Positions 7,849-15,635 of a stretch of DNA of 64,000 nucleotides are shown in pieces. The DNA lies in NCBI GenBank assembly GCA_963728495.1, contig CAVSKI010000011.1, positions 1 to 64,000 on the forward strand. Reading direction: 5' to 3'. Position 1 is the stretch's first letter. Each line of letters begins with the position of its first letter. The translations under genes were made by a program, and so were the position numbers. The stretch comes from JACVRW01 sp963728495 (GTDB lineage Bacteria; Actinomycetota; Thermoleophilia; Solirubrobacterales; Thermoleophilaceae). Below the pieces are notes generated by a model that was not told the DNA's origin, did not search any database, and saw only the letters and a list, made by a program, of their open reading frames with translations.

Positions 7849-8948
7849 ATCGCCTCCAAGCTCTCCACGACGCCGGTGTCTCGATCTGGCTCGACACGCT
7901 CTCGCGAGAGCTGCTGGACGGCGGCGAGTTCGCGCGGCTGATCTCGGACTGCGCCGTCACGGGGGCGACCTCGAACCCGACGATCTTCGCGAAGGCGATC
8001 ACCGCCTCCGAGAACTACGACGACCAGTTGCGCGCCGCCGTCGCGAAGGGAACGGACGACCCGCAGGAGCTGTTCTTCGCCCTCGCGCTCGACGACATCC
8101 GGCGGGCAGCCGACACGCTGCGCGCCGCCTACGACGAGAGCGACGGCCGCGACGGGTTCATCTCATTCGAGTGCACCCCCGATCTCGCGGACGACAGCCA
8201 GGCGACGATCGACCAGGCGCTCATGCTGTGGGGGCGCATCGACCGGCCGAACGTGATGATCAAGGTGCCCGCCACCGAGGCGGGGATTCCGGCGATCGAG
8301 GAGCTCACGGCCCGCGGGGTCAACGTGAACATCACGCTGCTGTTCTCGCTTGCACGCTACGAGCAGGTGATCGACGCCTACCTCGCCGGCCTCGAGCGGC
8401 GCGTCGCGGCCGGCGAGCGCATCGATGCGATCTCGTCCGTGGCCTCGTTTTTCGTCTCGCGTGTGGACGCCAAGGCCGATCCGCTGCTGCCCTCCGGGTC
8501 CGATCTGCGCGGCCGCGTCGCGATCGCCAACGCCCACCGCGCCTACTCGCGCTACCGCGAACGCTTCGCTGACGATCGCTGGCTCGCGCTGCGCGAAGCG
8601 GGCGCCCGCCCGCAGCGACCTCTGTGGGCGAGCACGGGCACCAAGGACCCCGGCTACTCCGACGTGCTCTACGTCGAGGAGCTGATCGCCCCGGAGGTCA
8701 TCAACACGATGCCGGAGGCCACCCTGCGCGCCTTCGCCGACCACGGCAACGTGGGCCGCGCGCTCAGCGTCGATGCGGAGGCGGCCGCGGACACGCTCGT
8801 CCGGGCGGGCGCGGCGGGAGTCGATCTCGAAGCCATCACGGCGGCACTGGAACGCGAGGGCGTGCGCTTGTTCTGCGACTCCTACCAGCAGCTGCTCGAC
8901 TGCATCGAGGCAAAGAAGGCGCGGATCGCCACGGCGAATGCAGGGTGA
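7845..8948 (+). CDS. tal: Transaldolase
   Basis: A 367-residue transaldolase of the long actinobacterial type, interconverting sedoheptulose-7-P + glyceraldehyde-3-P and erythrose-4-P + fructose-6-P in the pentose phosphate pathway. Signature TGATSNPTIFAKAI (about 39-52) and the Schiff-base lysine Lys140 in RPNVMIKVPATEAG are present, as is LWASTGTKDPGYSDVLYVEEL. The ATG overlaps the stop of the reductase gene (ATGA). No transketolase or G6PD gene is adjacent, so this may be a second, stress-linked copy that helps supply NADPH. Confidence 0.95.
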   Translation: MNRLQALHDAGVSIWLDTLSRELLDGGEFARLISDCAVTGATSNPTIFAKAITASENYDDQLRAAVAKGTDDPQELFFALALDDIRRAADTLRAAYDESDGRDGFISFECTPDLADDSQATIDQALMLWGRIDRPNVMIKVPATEAGIPAIEELTARGVNVNITLLFSLARYEQVIDAYLAGLERRVAAGERIDAISSVASFFVSRVDAKADPLLPSGSDLRGRVAIANAHRAYSRYRERFADDRWLALREAGARPQRPLWASTGTKDPGYSDVLYVEELIAPEVINTMPEATLRAFADHGNVGRALSVDAEAAADTLVRAGAAGVDLEAITAALEREGVRLFCDSYQQLLDCIEAKKARIATANAG

Positions 8949-9028
8949 TACCCATCGCCCTGGTGCCTGCTGGCGTCGACGATGGGTGCGTGGTTCGACA
9001 GGACATCAGCCGACCGAGCGATCGACCG

Positions 9029-9406
9029 ATGCTCGCCGCGCGGGCAACGCTTGATCGCGTGCTGCAACTGCTGGAACGACGCAAGCTCTCCGCCACTGAG
9101 CTGCGTGTGCTGCTCGCGCTTCTCGATCGGGGAGCGTGCCTGGCCGATCTCGCTGAGACGCTCGACCAGCGGCCCGATGAGATCACCCGCGCGAGTCGGA
9201 GCCTCTCCATGCGAGGGCTGATTCGCTGGCATCACGTCGGCAGGCGCAAGCAAACGCGAGTCGAAATAACCAGCTCCGGGCTGACGACGGTGCGCGCGTT
9301 GCTCACCGCGGCCGGCGCGACCTCCGCTGCCACTGACAGACGTGAGGCTGCAGCTGGCGCGCCCCAGAGCATCCGCTCGCGGACGCCGACGGCGGTCGCG
9401 GCGTAG
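9029..9406 (+). CDS. MarR-like winged-helix regulator
   Basis: A 125-residue protein with a winged-helix pattern: LSATELRVLLALLDRGACLADLAETLDQRPDEITRASRSLSMRGLIRWHHVGRRKQTRVEI. The C-terminal 35 residues are low-complexity. ATG 9029 is used. A GTG at 8945 overlapping the transaldolase stop (GTGA) is an alternative that would add 28 unconserved residues. It is probably the last gene of the folE operon and a candidate regulator of it. Confidence 0.68.
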   Translation: MLAARATLDRVLQLLERRKLSATELRVLLALLDRGACLADLAETLDQRPDEITRASRSLSMRGLIRWHHVGRRKQTRVEITSSGLTTVRALLTAAGATSAATDRREAAAGAPQSIRSRTPTAVAA

Positions 9407-9649
9407 GCGCGTCTGACAGCTTGGGGGCCCCGAAGGAGCCGACACTGGCAAAAGGATGTGCCGATCCGCGAGACCGTGCGTAGGTCGCGCCGAGGATGAA
9501 GCGTGATGTGGCCAGCGGGAAACCAGCTCGTGACCGCTTGCCTTGACGAAGGGCCGCTCGGCAGGGCCGCACTTGTCCGCCCGCCCATCGAGAGCGCGCG
9601 CCCGCTCGGACACGGCGGCGTGCGTCGCCGACCGGCGCGGCATCCATAA

Positions 9650-10116
9650 GTCAGGCATGTGCGACTCGGTGAGGATGGTCGCGGCAAGACGGCCCTCGCC
9701 GTCCACCTCGCCGTTGGCGGGTGCCCCTACCAGGAGCGCCCCCTCGCTCTCCGCGAGGGAGCAGGTCGCGCGGCGGGATCTCCTGACTCGACGACAGTCT
9801 TGACGGGGGCTTCGAAACAGCGGAGCGCGCGCCACATGCGCCCACTGGACGGACCTGGGAGGCGGGCATGGGCCGCAGCGCCATTTCCGCGCGGCGCAGC
9901 GACGTGGACTAGGTCGAGCCTTTCGTTCAAGGCGAGGGCCAGGCGGGCGGCGGCTCGAGCGATGGGCGCCGAGCTCTCCGTGCCGCCTACTCCGCAGATG
10001 ACGGGCCCACTAAGGGCTGGCCGTGCCGTGCGCGAGGGGAACGGCAAGGACGGGACACGGGGCATCAGCCGCGGCCGCCAGGCAGGCGGCCGCCGCCGCC
10101 GCGTAGCGGCCGCCAC
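9650..10116 (-). pseudogene. Decayed universal stress protein gene
   Basis: On the minus strand a USP N-terminus is readable at about 10000-9890 (GPVICGVGGTESSAPIARAAARLALALNERLDLVHVAAP). The frame then runs into a stop, and the middle of a USP (LAESEGALLVGAP) continues in another frame. No intact USP C-terminus follows, so the gene is broken by at least one frameshift and truncated. The flanking 9407-9649 contains nothing I can identify. Confidence 0.6.
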
Positions 10117-10218
10117 GAGATGGGTGTCCGCTCGGGGCCAGATCGGTGCTCAGACCCATAGGCCCGGCGGCGCTTCGGGGGCACGATTGCTAGTACAACC
10201 CGACCCATAGGAGGCGTC

Positions 10219-10722
10219 ATGCCAAGCGGCATCGTCCCCGTTCCCGAATTCCACCAGACACCGAGCCGCAGCGGTCTAAGCCTTGCGGTTCGCGCATGGA
10301 CGCGCCTGCGGCGGGACCGCCTGGACCGGGAGCTCGCCCTCGGCGCGGACCCCGCCGCGAGCGCATCACTCGGCGACCGGGCGGCCCAGCTCCAGTCGCG
10401 CGGCGAGCGCGCCCGGCTCGCCAAAGCGCTTGTGGAGACACTCGGCGACGCCCGTAGGGGCGAGCCGGTCACGATCAGAGTTCGACCGCAGCGGGCCGTG
10501 GTGCGCGACTCTGCCGATGACCTGTGGGGGCTTGTGCTGCGGCTTCGAGACGACCGGTCGATCGACGTCCGCGGCGCAGCGATGACGGCGCGGCTCGTGA
10601 GCGACAGGGCGGGCCCTCTGCGCCGCCCCGGCGACGTCGATCTGCACGATGCCATCCGCGCCGCCCACACGGCCCTGGACACCCCGGCGCAGAGCGCGCA
10701 CGAGCTGGCGACGGCTGCCTGA
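10219..10722 (+). CDS. Conserved hypothetical protein
   Basis: A 167-residue soluble protein with RSGLSLAVRAWTRLRRDRLDRELALGADPAASASLGDRAAQL, followed by a region with ERARLAKALVETL. I recall similar Arg-rich proteins of unknown function in Thermoleophilia, beginning with the same 'LDRELA.GADP' motif, but cannot name a family. The start is well supported by TAGGAGG upstream of ATG 10219. The gene stands alone. Confidence 0.7.
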   Translation: MPSGIVPVPEFHQTPSRSGLSLAVRAWTRLRRDRLDRELALGADPAASASLGDRAAQLQSRGERARLAKALVETLGDARRGEPVTIRVRPQRAVVRDSADDLWGLVLRLRDDRSIDVRGAAMTARLVSDRAGPLRRPGDVDLHDAIRAAHTALDTPAQSAHELATAA

Positions 10723-10837
10723 GGAGCTCGGGCGCGACGGCGGCCGCAGAGGCGGTTTGTGCTTCCGCGGCGCCCTGCGCGCGGTAGTTCGACTCATCAC
10801 CACGTAAGAAAGGCTCACCCGCCAGCGCTAAGTAGGC

Positions 10838-11107
10838 GTGGACCTCAGGACCGACGGACAGTCCGGAAAGGGCGGACAGGCGCGAGGCGAAGGCCAGGCG
10901 GCTGACGGTCGCGAAGTGGCGAACGCGGTTGCCTGGCGCCGCGCGCGGCTGCGCAAGGCCGGCTTCGACACAGGGCTGACCGAGCAGCTCTCTCGTGAGC
11001 GCGGTGTGGACCTGCACGCGCTGATCGGCCTGGTTGAGCGCGGTTGCCCGCCGCCGCTCGCGGCCCGAATCCTCGCCCCGCTCGACCATGAGAGGCGCCG
11101 GTGTTGA
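10838..11107 (+). CDS. Small conserved hypothetical protein upstream of sigma factor
   Basis: An 89-residue protein from GTG 10838. The conserved-looking part is the C-terminal half: WRRARLRKAGFDTGLTEQLSRERGVDLHALIGLVERGCPPPLAARILAPLD. Its stop lies inside the first codons of the sigma-factor gene at 11101, so the two are translationally coupled. It could be a small regulator or partner of the sigma factor; no known domain is evident. Confidence 0.62.
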   Translation: MDLRTDGQSGKGGQARGEGQAADGREVANAVAWRRARLRKAGFDTGLTEQLSRERGVDLHALIGLVERGCPPPLAARILAPLDHERRRC

Positions 11108-11796
11108 GCCCCGCATCGACTGTTAGCCTCGGCGCGGGCATGAGTTCGCGCCTTCCCATCAGCGCCGCGGTCAGCGAGCCGGGCCGCGCGGAGGCCGACT
11201 CGCAGGCTTGGCTCGACGCTCTGCGTCTCGCCGGATCGGAGCGGGACGAGGCCGTCGGGCGTCTTCATGAGCTGCTGCTGCGGGCCACGCGCTTCGAGGT
11301 GTCGCGCCGTCGCGACGCGCTGTCCCACGTTCGGGGCCAGGAGCTCGACGACCTTGCCATGCAGGCCGCGGACGACGCGCTGGTGGCCGTGCTCGCGAAG
11401 CTCGACGACTTTCGCGGCGCGAGCCGCTTCACGACGTGGGCGTACAAGTTCGGCCTGCTCGAGGCCGGCGTGCGTCTGCGCCGACGCGCCTGGCAGGAGC
11501 GCGAGGTCGTGCTCGAGCCGGAGGTCTGGCCGCTGATGGCCGACGCCGGCCAGAGTCCCGAGGGGCAGGCCGAAACCAGCGAGCTCATCGCTGCGATCAC
11601 GGCCTCGATCGACGGCTGTTTAACGGGACACCAGCGCGAGGTTCTCGTTGCGCTCGCGCTTAACGGCGTGCCGCTCGACGTGCTGGCCGACCGGCTGGGC
11701 ACGACGCGCGGCGCTCTGTACAAGACAGTGCACGACGCGCGGCGCAAACTGCGCGCCGACCTGGCGAAGAGGGGCTTTACGCTCGACTCGATCTAG
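11101..11796 (+). CDS. ECF-type RNA polymerase sigma factor (second paralogue)
   Basis: 231 residues from GTG 11101 (GAGAGG upstream), or 218 from ATG 11140, which lacks a ribosome site. It shares with the factor at 124-762 long near-identical blocks: ELDDLAMQAADDALVAVLAKL, SRFTTWAYKFGLLEAG (region 2), and TGHQREVLVALALNGVPLDVLADRLGTTRGALYKTVHDARRKLRADLAKRG (region 4). Downstream, at a gap of 11 bases, is a zinc-motif protein that fits an anti-sigma factor. The pair probably forms a stress-responsive switch. Confidence 0.88.
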   Translation: MLSPASTVSLGAGMSSRLPISAAVSEPGRAEADSQAWLDALRLAGSERDEAVGRLHELLLRATRFEVSRRRDALSHVRGQELDDLAMQAADDALVAVLAKLDDFRGASRFTTWAYKFGLLEAGVRLRRRAWQEREVVLEPEVWPLMADAGQSPEGQAETSELIAAITASIDGCLTGHQREVLVALALNGVPLDVLADRLGTTRGALYKTVHDARRKLRADLAKRGFTLDSI

Positions 11797-11807
11797 CGGA
11801 GACGATC

Positions 11808-12044
11808 ATGGATAGGCCGACATACGACAACACGCTCAAGCGGCTCCTCGGCCCGGCCGAGCCGGAGCTTCTCTGCGATGAGTGCTTCGAGAAGCTCGAC
11901 GAGTACGTCGAGCTGAAGCTCCGGAACGAGTCGCCCGACGAGCGCATCCCCGGGATGCGCGCCCACCTCGAGGGCTGTCCCGCCTGCCACGAGGACTACG
12001 ACAGCCTGCGCGAACTCGTTCAGAGCGACGACTCGCGCGCCTAG
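11808..12044 (+). CDS. Putative zinc-binding anti-sigma factor (ZAS/zf-HC2-like)
   Basis: A 78-residue protein with the anti-sigma zinc signature His-x3-Cys-x2-Cys (RAHLEGCPACHEDYDSL, residues about 51-67) and an upstream CDECFEKLDEYVELKL segment, matching the zf-HC2/ZAS layout. It has no transmembrane helix, so it would be a cytoplasmic anti-sigma factor, possibly redox sensitive. It starts 11 bases after the sigma gene with GGAGACGATC upstream, which supports cotranscription and partnership. Confidence 0.75.
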   Translation: MDRPTYDNTLKRLLGPAEPELLCDECFEKLDEYVELKLRNESPDERIPGMRAHLEGCPACHEDYDSLRELVQSDDSRA

Positions 12045-12143
12045 GCGGCACCCAAACTGCTGACGCGCGGTCGCGACAGCCCCAAGTAAGAAGTCCCAGC
12101 GCGGGGGCGCTAATCCGGGTGACGACTACCACCGGAGACGACC

Positions 12144-12560
12144 GTGGACTTCCCAAAGCATCCAAGCCGAACCGAGCTGTCCCGCTCGCTTGTCGCCGCG
12201 GACACCGGCATCGATCCGCACCGGCTGGTGACACTCTGCTCCGAGCATGCGGGAAACGATCCGCTCAGCGTCTCGCTGGTGATCCCGATAGAAGACGAGT
12301 CGCGCCCGTGGTCGGAGAGCGCCGCTTCCGCCGAGCGTCTGCTGCATAACGCAGACCTGCTCCTGGGCGCAGCCGGAGTCCACCTCGAAGAGGTGGTCGT
12401 CACCGACGGAGCCGGCGAAGAGCTTGGTGAGCTCGTACGGTCCGGTGGGTTCGACGCCCTGCTCATCTGCGCGGGAGACGAGCCGACGTCATCGGCCGGT
12501 GCTGCCGCTCGCCGCCCGGCTTGCTCGCGCACAAGGTCTGGCGGTGCTGGAGGACTCTGA
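12144..12560 (+). CDS. USP-like hypothetical protein, probably frameshifted at its 3' end
   Basis: From GTG 12144 (GGAG upstream) the frame gives a recognisable alpha/beta protein: PLSVSLVIPIEDESRPWSES, then HLEEVVVTDGAGEELGELVRSGGFDALLICAGDEP. After about residue 115 it becomes Arg/Gly low-complexity. The +1 frame carries the expected ending (RHRPVLPLAARLARAQGLAVL ... TGWLRRVVG) to 12627. A single-base shift near 12490-12500 would explain this, through gene decay or sequence error. Confidence 0.55.
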   Translation: MDFPKHPSRTELSRSLVAADTGIDPHRLVTLCSEHAGNDPLSVSLVIPIEDESRPWSESAASAERLLHNADLLLGAAGVHLEEVVVTDGAGEELGELVRSGGFDALLICAGDEPTSSAGAAARRPACSRTRSGGAGGL

Positions 12561-12627
12561 CCCGCCCGGTCGCACAGGATGGCTGCGACGCGTCGTCGGA
12601 TCATGTAGGCACTGGCCGAGCCTCTAG

Positions 12628-12946
12628 AGGAGTGTCCGATGGAGTGCATGGCGGTGCCGATCGGCGGCGGGTCGCGGAGCGACATTCGAACGTAGTCGTG
12701 GCCCATTGGACCGCCGACGCGGAGGCCGTTCTGGCGGTATGTGTCGAGCGTAAGGAGCTGTCGGGTGGTGCGATCGGGCTGCTCGCTCCAAGCCGGGCCG
12801 CAATGCGAGGTAAGTTTGGCGCCCCTGGGGGCGCTAAGTCGGTATGGCTGTTCTTTTTTGTCGCCTCCGATGTCTCGCTCTGCAGGCCGCTTCAGGCCTG
12901 CACACCCGCGAGCGGAGTCGCAGCCATCAGCAGGCAAACGTCTCCC
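12628..12946. other. Gap without a supported gene
   Basis: About 320 bases between the USP-like gene and the DoxX-like gene. A short frame MECMAVPIGGG at 12640 stops after 18 residues. I see no family match on either strand, though a run of Ts near 12850 stands out in this GC-rich DNA and may belong to a promoter for the gene at 12960. Confidence 0.35.
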
Positions 12947-12959
12947 AAGGAGGAGTACC

Positions 12960-13421
12960 ATGAGCAACGCCATCGCCGCGACTCTGCGGCCGATTCCAAT
13001 TCCGGAGCGGCAGGTGCTGCGCAGCGACCCGGCCGCGCAGGCCTTCATGCTGCTGCGCATCGCGTTCGTCGTCGCGCCGATTCTTTTCGGGCTTGACAAG
13101 TTCGCCGAGGTCATGATCAGCGACTGGCCGAAGTACCTGGCAACCGAGTTCAACGACATCATCCCCGGCAGCGCGCAGGATGCCATGTACATGGTCGGCG
13201 GAATCGAGATCCTGGCCGGTCTTGTGGTGGCCATCTCGCCGCGCTTCGGCAGCCTGTTGGTGGCCGGTTGGCTCGGCGGAATCATCGTCAGCCTGCTGCT
13301 GGTCGGCGGCTACGCGGATATCGCGCTTCGCGACTTCGGTCTGCTGCTCGCCGCGCTGACCCTGTTCCGGCTCGCAAGCGCCTATTCCGGCCGCGCACCC
13401 AACGTCGATCACGTCCGGTAG
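12960..13421 (+). CDS. DoxX-like integral membrane protein
   Basis: A 153-residue protein with about four hydrophobic helices (FMLLRIAFVVAPILFGLDKF, MVGGIEILAGLVVAI, LLVAGWLGGIIVSLLLVGGYADIALRDFGLLLAALTLFRLA). The layout and the LFGLDKF and ADIALRDFGLLL motifs fit the DoxX/SURF4 group of quinone-linked or redox membrane proteins. An excellent ribosome site AAGGAGGAG sits 5 bases before ATG 12960. A strong hairpin at 13438 follows the stop. Confidence 0.8.
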   Translation: MSNAIAATLRPIPIPERQVLRSDPAAQAFMLLRIAFVVAPILFGLDKFAEVMISDWPKYLATEFNDIIPGSAQDAMYMVGGIEILAGLVVAISPRFGSLLVAGWLGGIIVSLLLVGGYADIALRDFGLLLAALTLFRLASAYSGRAPNVDHVR

Positions 13422-13437
13422 GGCAAACGTGCGCAAC

Positions 13438-13469
13438 GAGCTCAGCCGGCCACCGGGTCGGCTGAGCTC
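13438..13469 (+). terminator. Perfect 11-bp hairpin after the DoxX-like gene
   Basis: GAGCTCAGCCG, a 10-base loop, then CGGCTGAGCTC: a perfect 11-bp stem starting 16 bases after the stop. No U-tract follows, as is common for actinobacterial terminators. A second weaker hairpin (GAGGGC-GGCTA-GCCCTC, 13484-13500) follows directly. Both lie upstream of the cupin start at 13540. Confidence 0.65.
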
Positions 13470-13539
13470 TGAGTACCGACTCCGAGGGCGGCTAGCCCTC
13501 CGAGCTCGGGATTTGCACCTGCCAATAGTGTCGACGTCG

Positions 13540-13878
13540 ATGGCTGACGAGCGCGAGCCCGACGCGGTGGTGGACCTGCTGGGCGGGACCGGGACGGGGC
13601 CCCTGTGGGGAATGGCCAGCAGCGACCTGAACGCGACCCTCCTCGCGTGGCCGCCCGGTCATGAACTGGTCGCAGACACGAACTCCGAGCTCGATGTCCT
13701 CCTCATCGTGCTGGAAGGCGGCGGAGTCGCCACGGTCGACGAGCAAGAGCACGCGCTTGTTCCCGGGAGTGCGCTGCTAGCCGAGAAAGGAAGCTCAAGG
13801 GCGATCCGTGCCGGCGCGGACGGCGTCCGCTACCTCTCGGTTCATAGACGCCGGGGGCCCTTGCAGATCCACGGGTAG
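13540..13878 (+). CDS. Cupin-like protein
   Basis: A 112-residue single beta-barrel protein: GMASSDLNATLLAWPPGHELVADTNSELDVLLIVLEGGGVATVDEQEHALVPGSALLAEKGSSRAIRAG. The two cupin strands are visible, but the first motif lacks the usual His pair (PGHELVADT), so the metal site is atypical or absent. ATG 13540 was chosen because the longer frame would cross the hairpins at 13438-13500. The hemerythrin-like remnant follows 10 bases after the stop. Confidence 0.72.
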   Translation: MADEREPDAVVDLLGGTGTGPLWGMASSDLNATLLAWPPGHELVADTNSELDVLLIVLEGGGVATVDEQEHALVPGSALLAEKGSSRAIRAGADGVRYLSVHRRRGPLQIHG

Positions 13879-13888
13879 CGTCTGCACC

Positions 13889-14083
13889 ATGAAGCGCAGC
13901 AAGGCTCTGCGAGCGTTATCGCACCAGCACCACCAAGGACAGTTCGCGGCGCTCCAGCTCAAGCGCGCCGGGCGGGAGGCTGCGGTCGAGGCACGCACAG
14001 CCTTCCTCGACTTCTTCGAGCGCGAAGTCGCGAGCCACTTCCGGGCCGAGGAGGACCTGCTGCTGCCGGCCTTCGTATCGTAG
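13889..14083 (+). pseudogene. Truncated hemerythrin-HHE domain protein
   Basis: Only 64 residues: MKRSKALRALSHQHHQGQF, then a helix and FFEREVASHFRAEEDLLLPAF. These match the first two helices of an HHE hemerythrin domain (H...HH and HFRAEEDLLLP), which carries a di-iron oxygen-sensing site. The third and fourth helices and their His ligands are missing because TAG ends the frame at 14083, directly abutting a decayed gene on the opposite strand. It is probably a 3' truncation and inactive. Confidence 0.6.
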
Positions 14084-14394
14084 TTTTCTCGTTCCAGGGC
14101 TACGAGCGCCCTGGCTGCGGCGACGCCGAGTGGGACGGCAGCGTGGCTGTTATAGACCGGGCTGGAAGCATCGCCGAGGAGGATTGACACCATGGCGAGG
14201 CCCTGGAGGCTGACCGAGCCCTCTGCAAGAGGTTCGGAGAGCGCGAGGAGCAGCGCGCCGTTCGCCTGAATCTCCCGGCGACGGATCAGCGAGGGCGGTC
14301 TGTCGGCTGTCTCGACAGCTCCGCGCAGCGCGTAGGCGAAGCCCGCCCTGGTCTTCGGTGCCGGAGCTGTCCAACTCGCAGGCTCAGCTCATCA
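14084..14394 (-). pseudogene. Remnant of a conserved hypothetical gene
   Basis: The minus strand reads continuously RAGFAYALRGAVETADRPPSLIRRREIQANGALLLALSEPLAEGSVSLQGLAMVSILLGDASSPVY without an upstream ATG, GTG or TTG. It resembles the C-terminal part of small actinobacterial proteins with a '...RGVALV..LL.D..SPLY' ending that I recall only as hypothetical. The N-terminal coding part is missing; 14395-14572 shows only an Arg-rich stretch. It meets the truncated hemerythrin tail-to-tail, so both were probably cut by the same rearrangement. Confidence 0.45.
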
Positions 14395-14572
14395 CTCTGT
14401 ATTGGATCAGCTCCCGCTGCGAGCTCGCGATCCAGGTCTGACGCGCGCAAGCAGGTGACGAAAACGCAGCCACACGCCGCCGAGCAGCAGACCTCTCGAC
14501 CGCCGCGCCAACCGCCCGGCAGGCACCACTGGCGGCGGCCGACCCGCGGGGAAACGGAAGTCTAGGCGTCGG

Positions 14573-15040
14573 TCATGCCACCCGCTGGGTTGGCCACTCC
14601 CGACTCTCGAACCAGGCGAGGTCGGCGTCATCGAGCTGCTTGCCGGCCTGAGCTGCCTCTTCTGCGGCCACGCGGCGGGCGATGAGCGGCGTTACGGCCG
14701 AGCGAACGTCCCGGCACTCGCGAGCGCAGCGGGCGAACGCAGCGGCGACGTCGTGCAGCGTGCTGATCAGCCGCACCTCTTGCTCGCGGGACAGCCGATC
14801 GACGGGCGGCCGGGCGAGGACATCCGAATCGAGGTCGCGTCGCCGCGCGGCAATCCCTGGGGACGCGTGTGCGGCCAGCTGATACCAAGCCGCGCTGAGC
14901 GCTTGAAGGGTGTCCTCCAGCGCCGCGAGCGAATCGGGCGTCGCTGCATAACTCTCTGGCGGGTGGGCGGCTGCCTGGAAGTTCCGGGCCGCCTCGACCA
15001 GGTCGTACGCGCGGTCTTGAAGATGACTTGTGGTGTTCAT
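14573..15040 (-). CDS. Hypothetical helical protein
   Basis: 155 residues from ATG 15040 (MNTTSHLQDRAYDLVEAARNFQAAAH). The composition predicts an all-helical soluble protein: ALEDTLQALSAAWYQLAAHA, SREQEVRLISTLHDVAAAFARCARECRDV, IARRVAAEEAAQAGKQLDD. No known family. Codon usage is consistent with a real gene, with GC at third positions. It stands between two remnants and has no clear operon partner. Confidence 0.6.
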   Translation of the reverse strand: MNTTSHLQDRAYDLVEAARNFQAAAHPPESYAATPDSLAALEDTLQALSAAWYQLAAHASPGIAARRRDLDSDVLARPPVDRLSREQEVRLISTLHDVAAAFARCARECRDVRSAVTPLIARRVAAEEAAQAGKQLDDADLAWFESREWPTQRVA

Positions 15041-15059
15041 ACCGACAATGGTCGCCGGC

Positions 15060-15395
15060 CTATCGAGCCTGAGGAATGGGGCGCAACCCCCAATTGGGTC
15101 CACTTCTTCTCCCATTCGCGGAGGCCGAAGCCGGGACGTCGTCAGGCGCGGGGCAGCGGGGTCGGGCTCGCTCGGGACGGCGATCCGGCGCCTCGGGGGC
15201 CGGTAGGGGCGGCGGAGCGGGCAGGGCCTGGTCGTCCGGGCCGAAGACCTCACGCTCGGACTTGCCTTCGAGCAGCTCCACGAACTGCTCGCGCTCAATC
15301 GTCTCCCGGCGCAGCAGAATGTCTGAGGTCTTATCGAGGTGCTCGCGATGGTCCTCGAGGATGCCGCGGGCCGCCTGGTGGGCCTCGTCGACCAT
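15060..15395 (-). pseudogene. ftsH: Orphan C-terminal segment of an FtsH-type AAA protease
   Basis: 111 residues starting MVDEAHQAARGILEDHREHLDKTSDILLRRETIEREQFVELLEGK. This is the characteristic helical tail of the FtsH protease domain (VxEAHxxAxxIL...HRxxLDxxAxxLLxxETIxxxEF), followed by the usual Pro-rich actinobacterial terminus. The AAA ATPase, HEXXH zinc site and transmembrane parts are absent. Upstream in frame the residues (SSPSGGSDHDD) do not match FtsH. It is a truncated relic; expression as a small peptide cannot be excluded. Confidence 0.7.
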
Positions 15396-15635
15396 GTCAT
15401 CGTGATCGGAGCCGCCGCTAGGCGAGCTCGTTCTATCCAGCTCCGACTGCCGCTGATGCTGGTTCCGGGACTGAACGCCGCCGAGGACGCGGGGCCTGTC
15501 GTTTTTGGTCGCGCCGTCGCCGGCCGAGTCGTGCTCCGACCGGTTGGGGGGGCCTACCGGATGGAGCCATGCCTGGGCGCAAATGCACCTTGCGGACCAT
15601 GGTCGGCAGACCGGGTTGAGTCGACAGTTCAGCCT

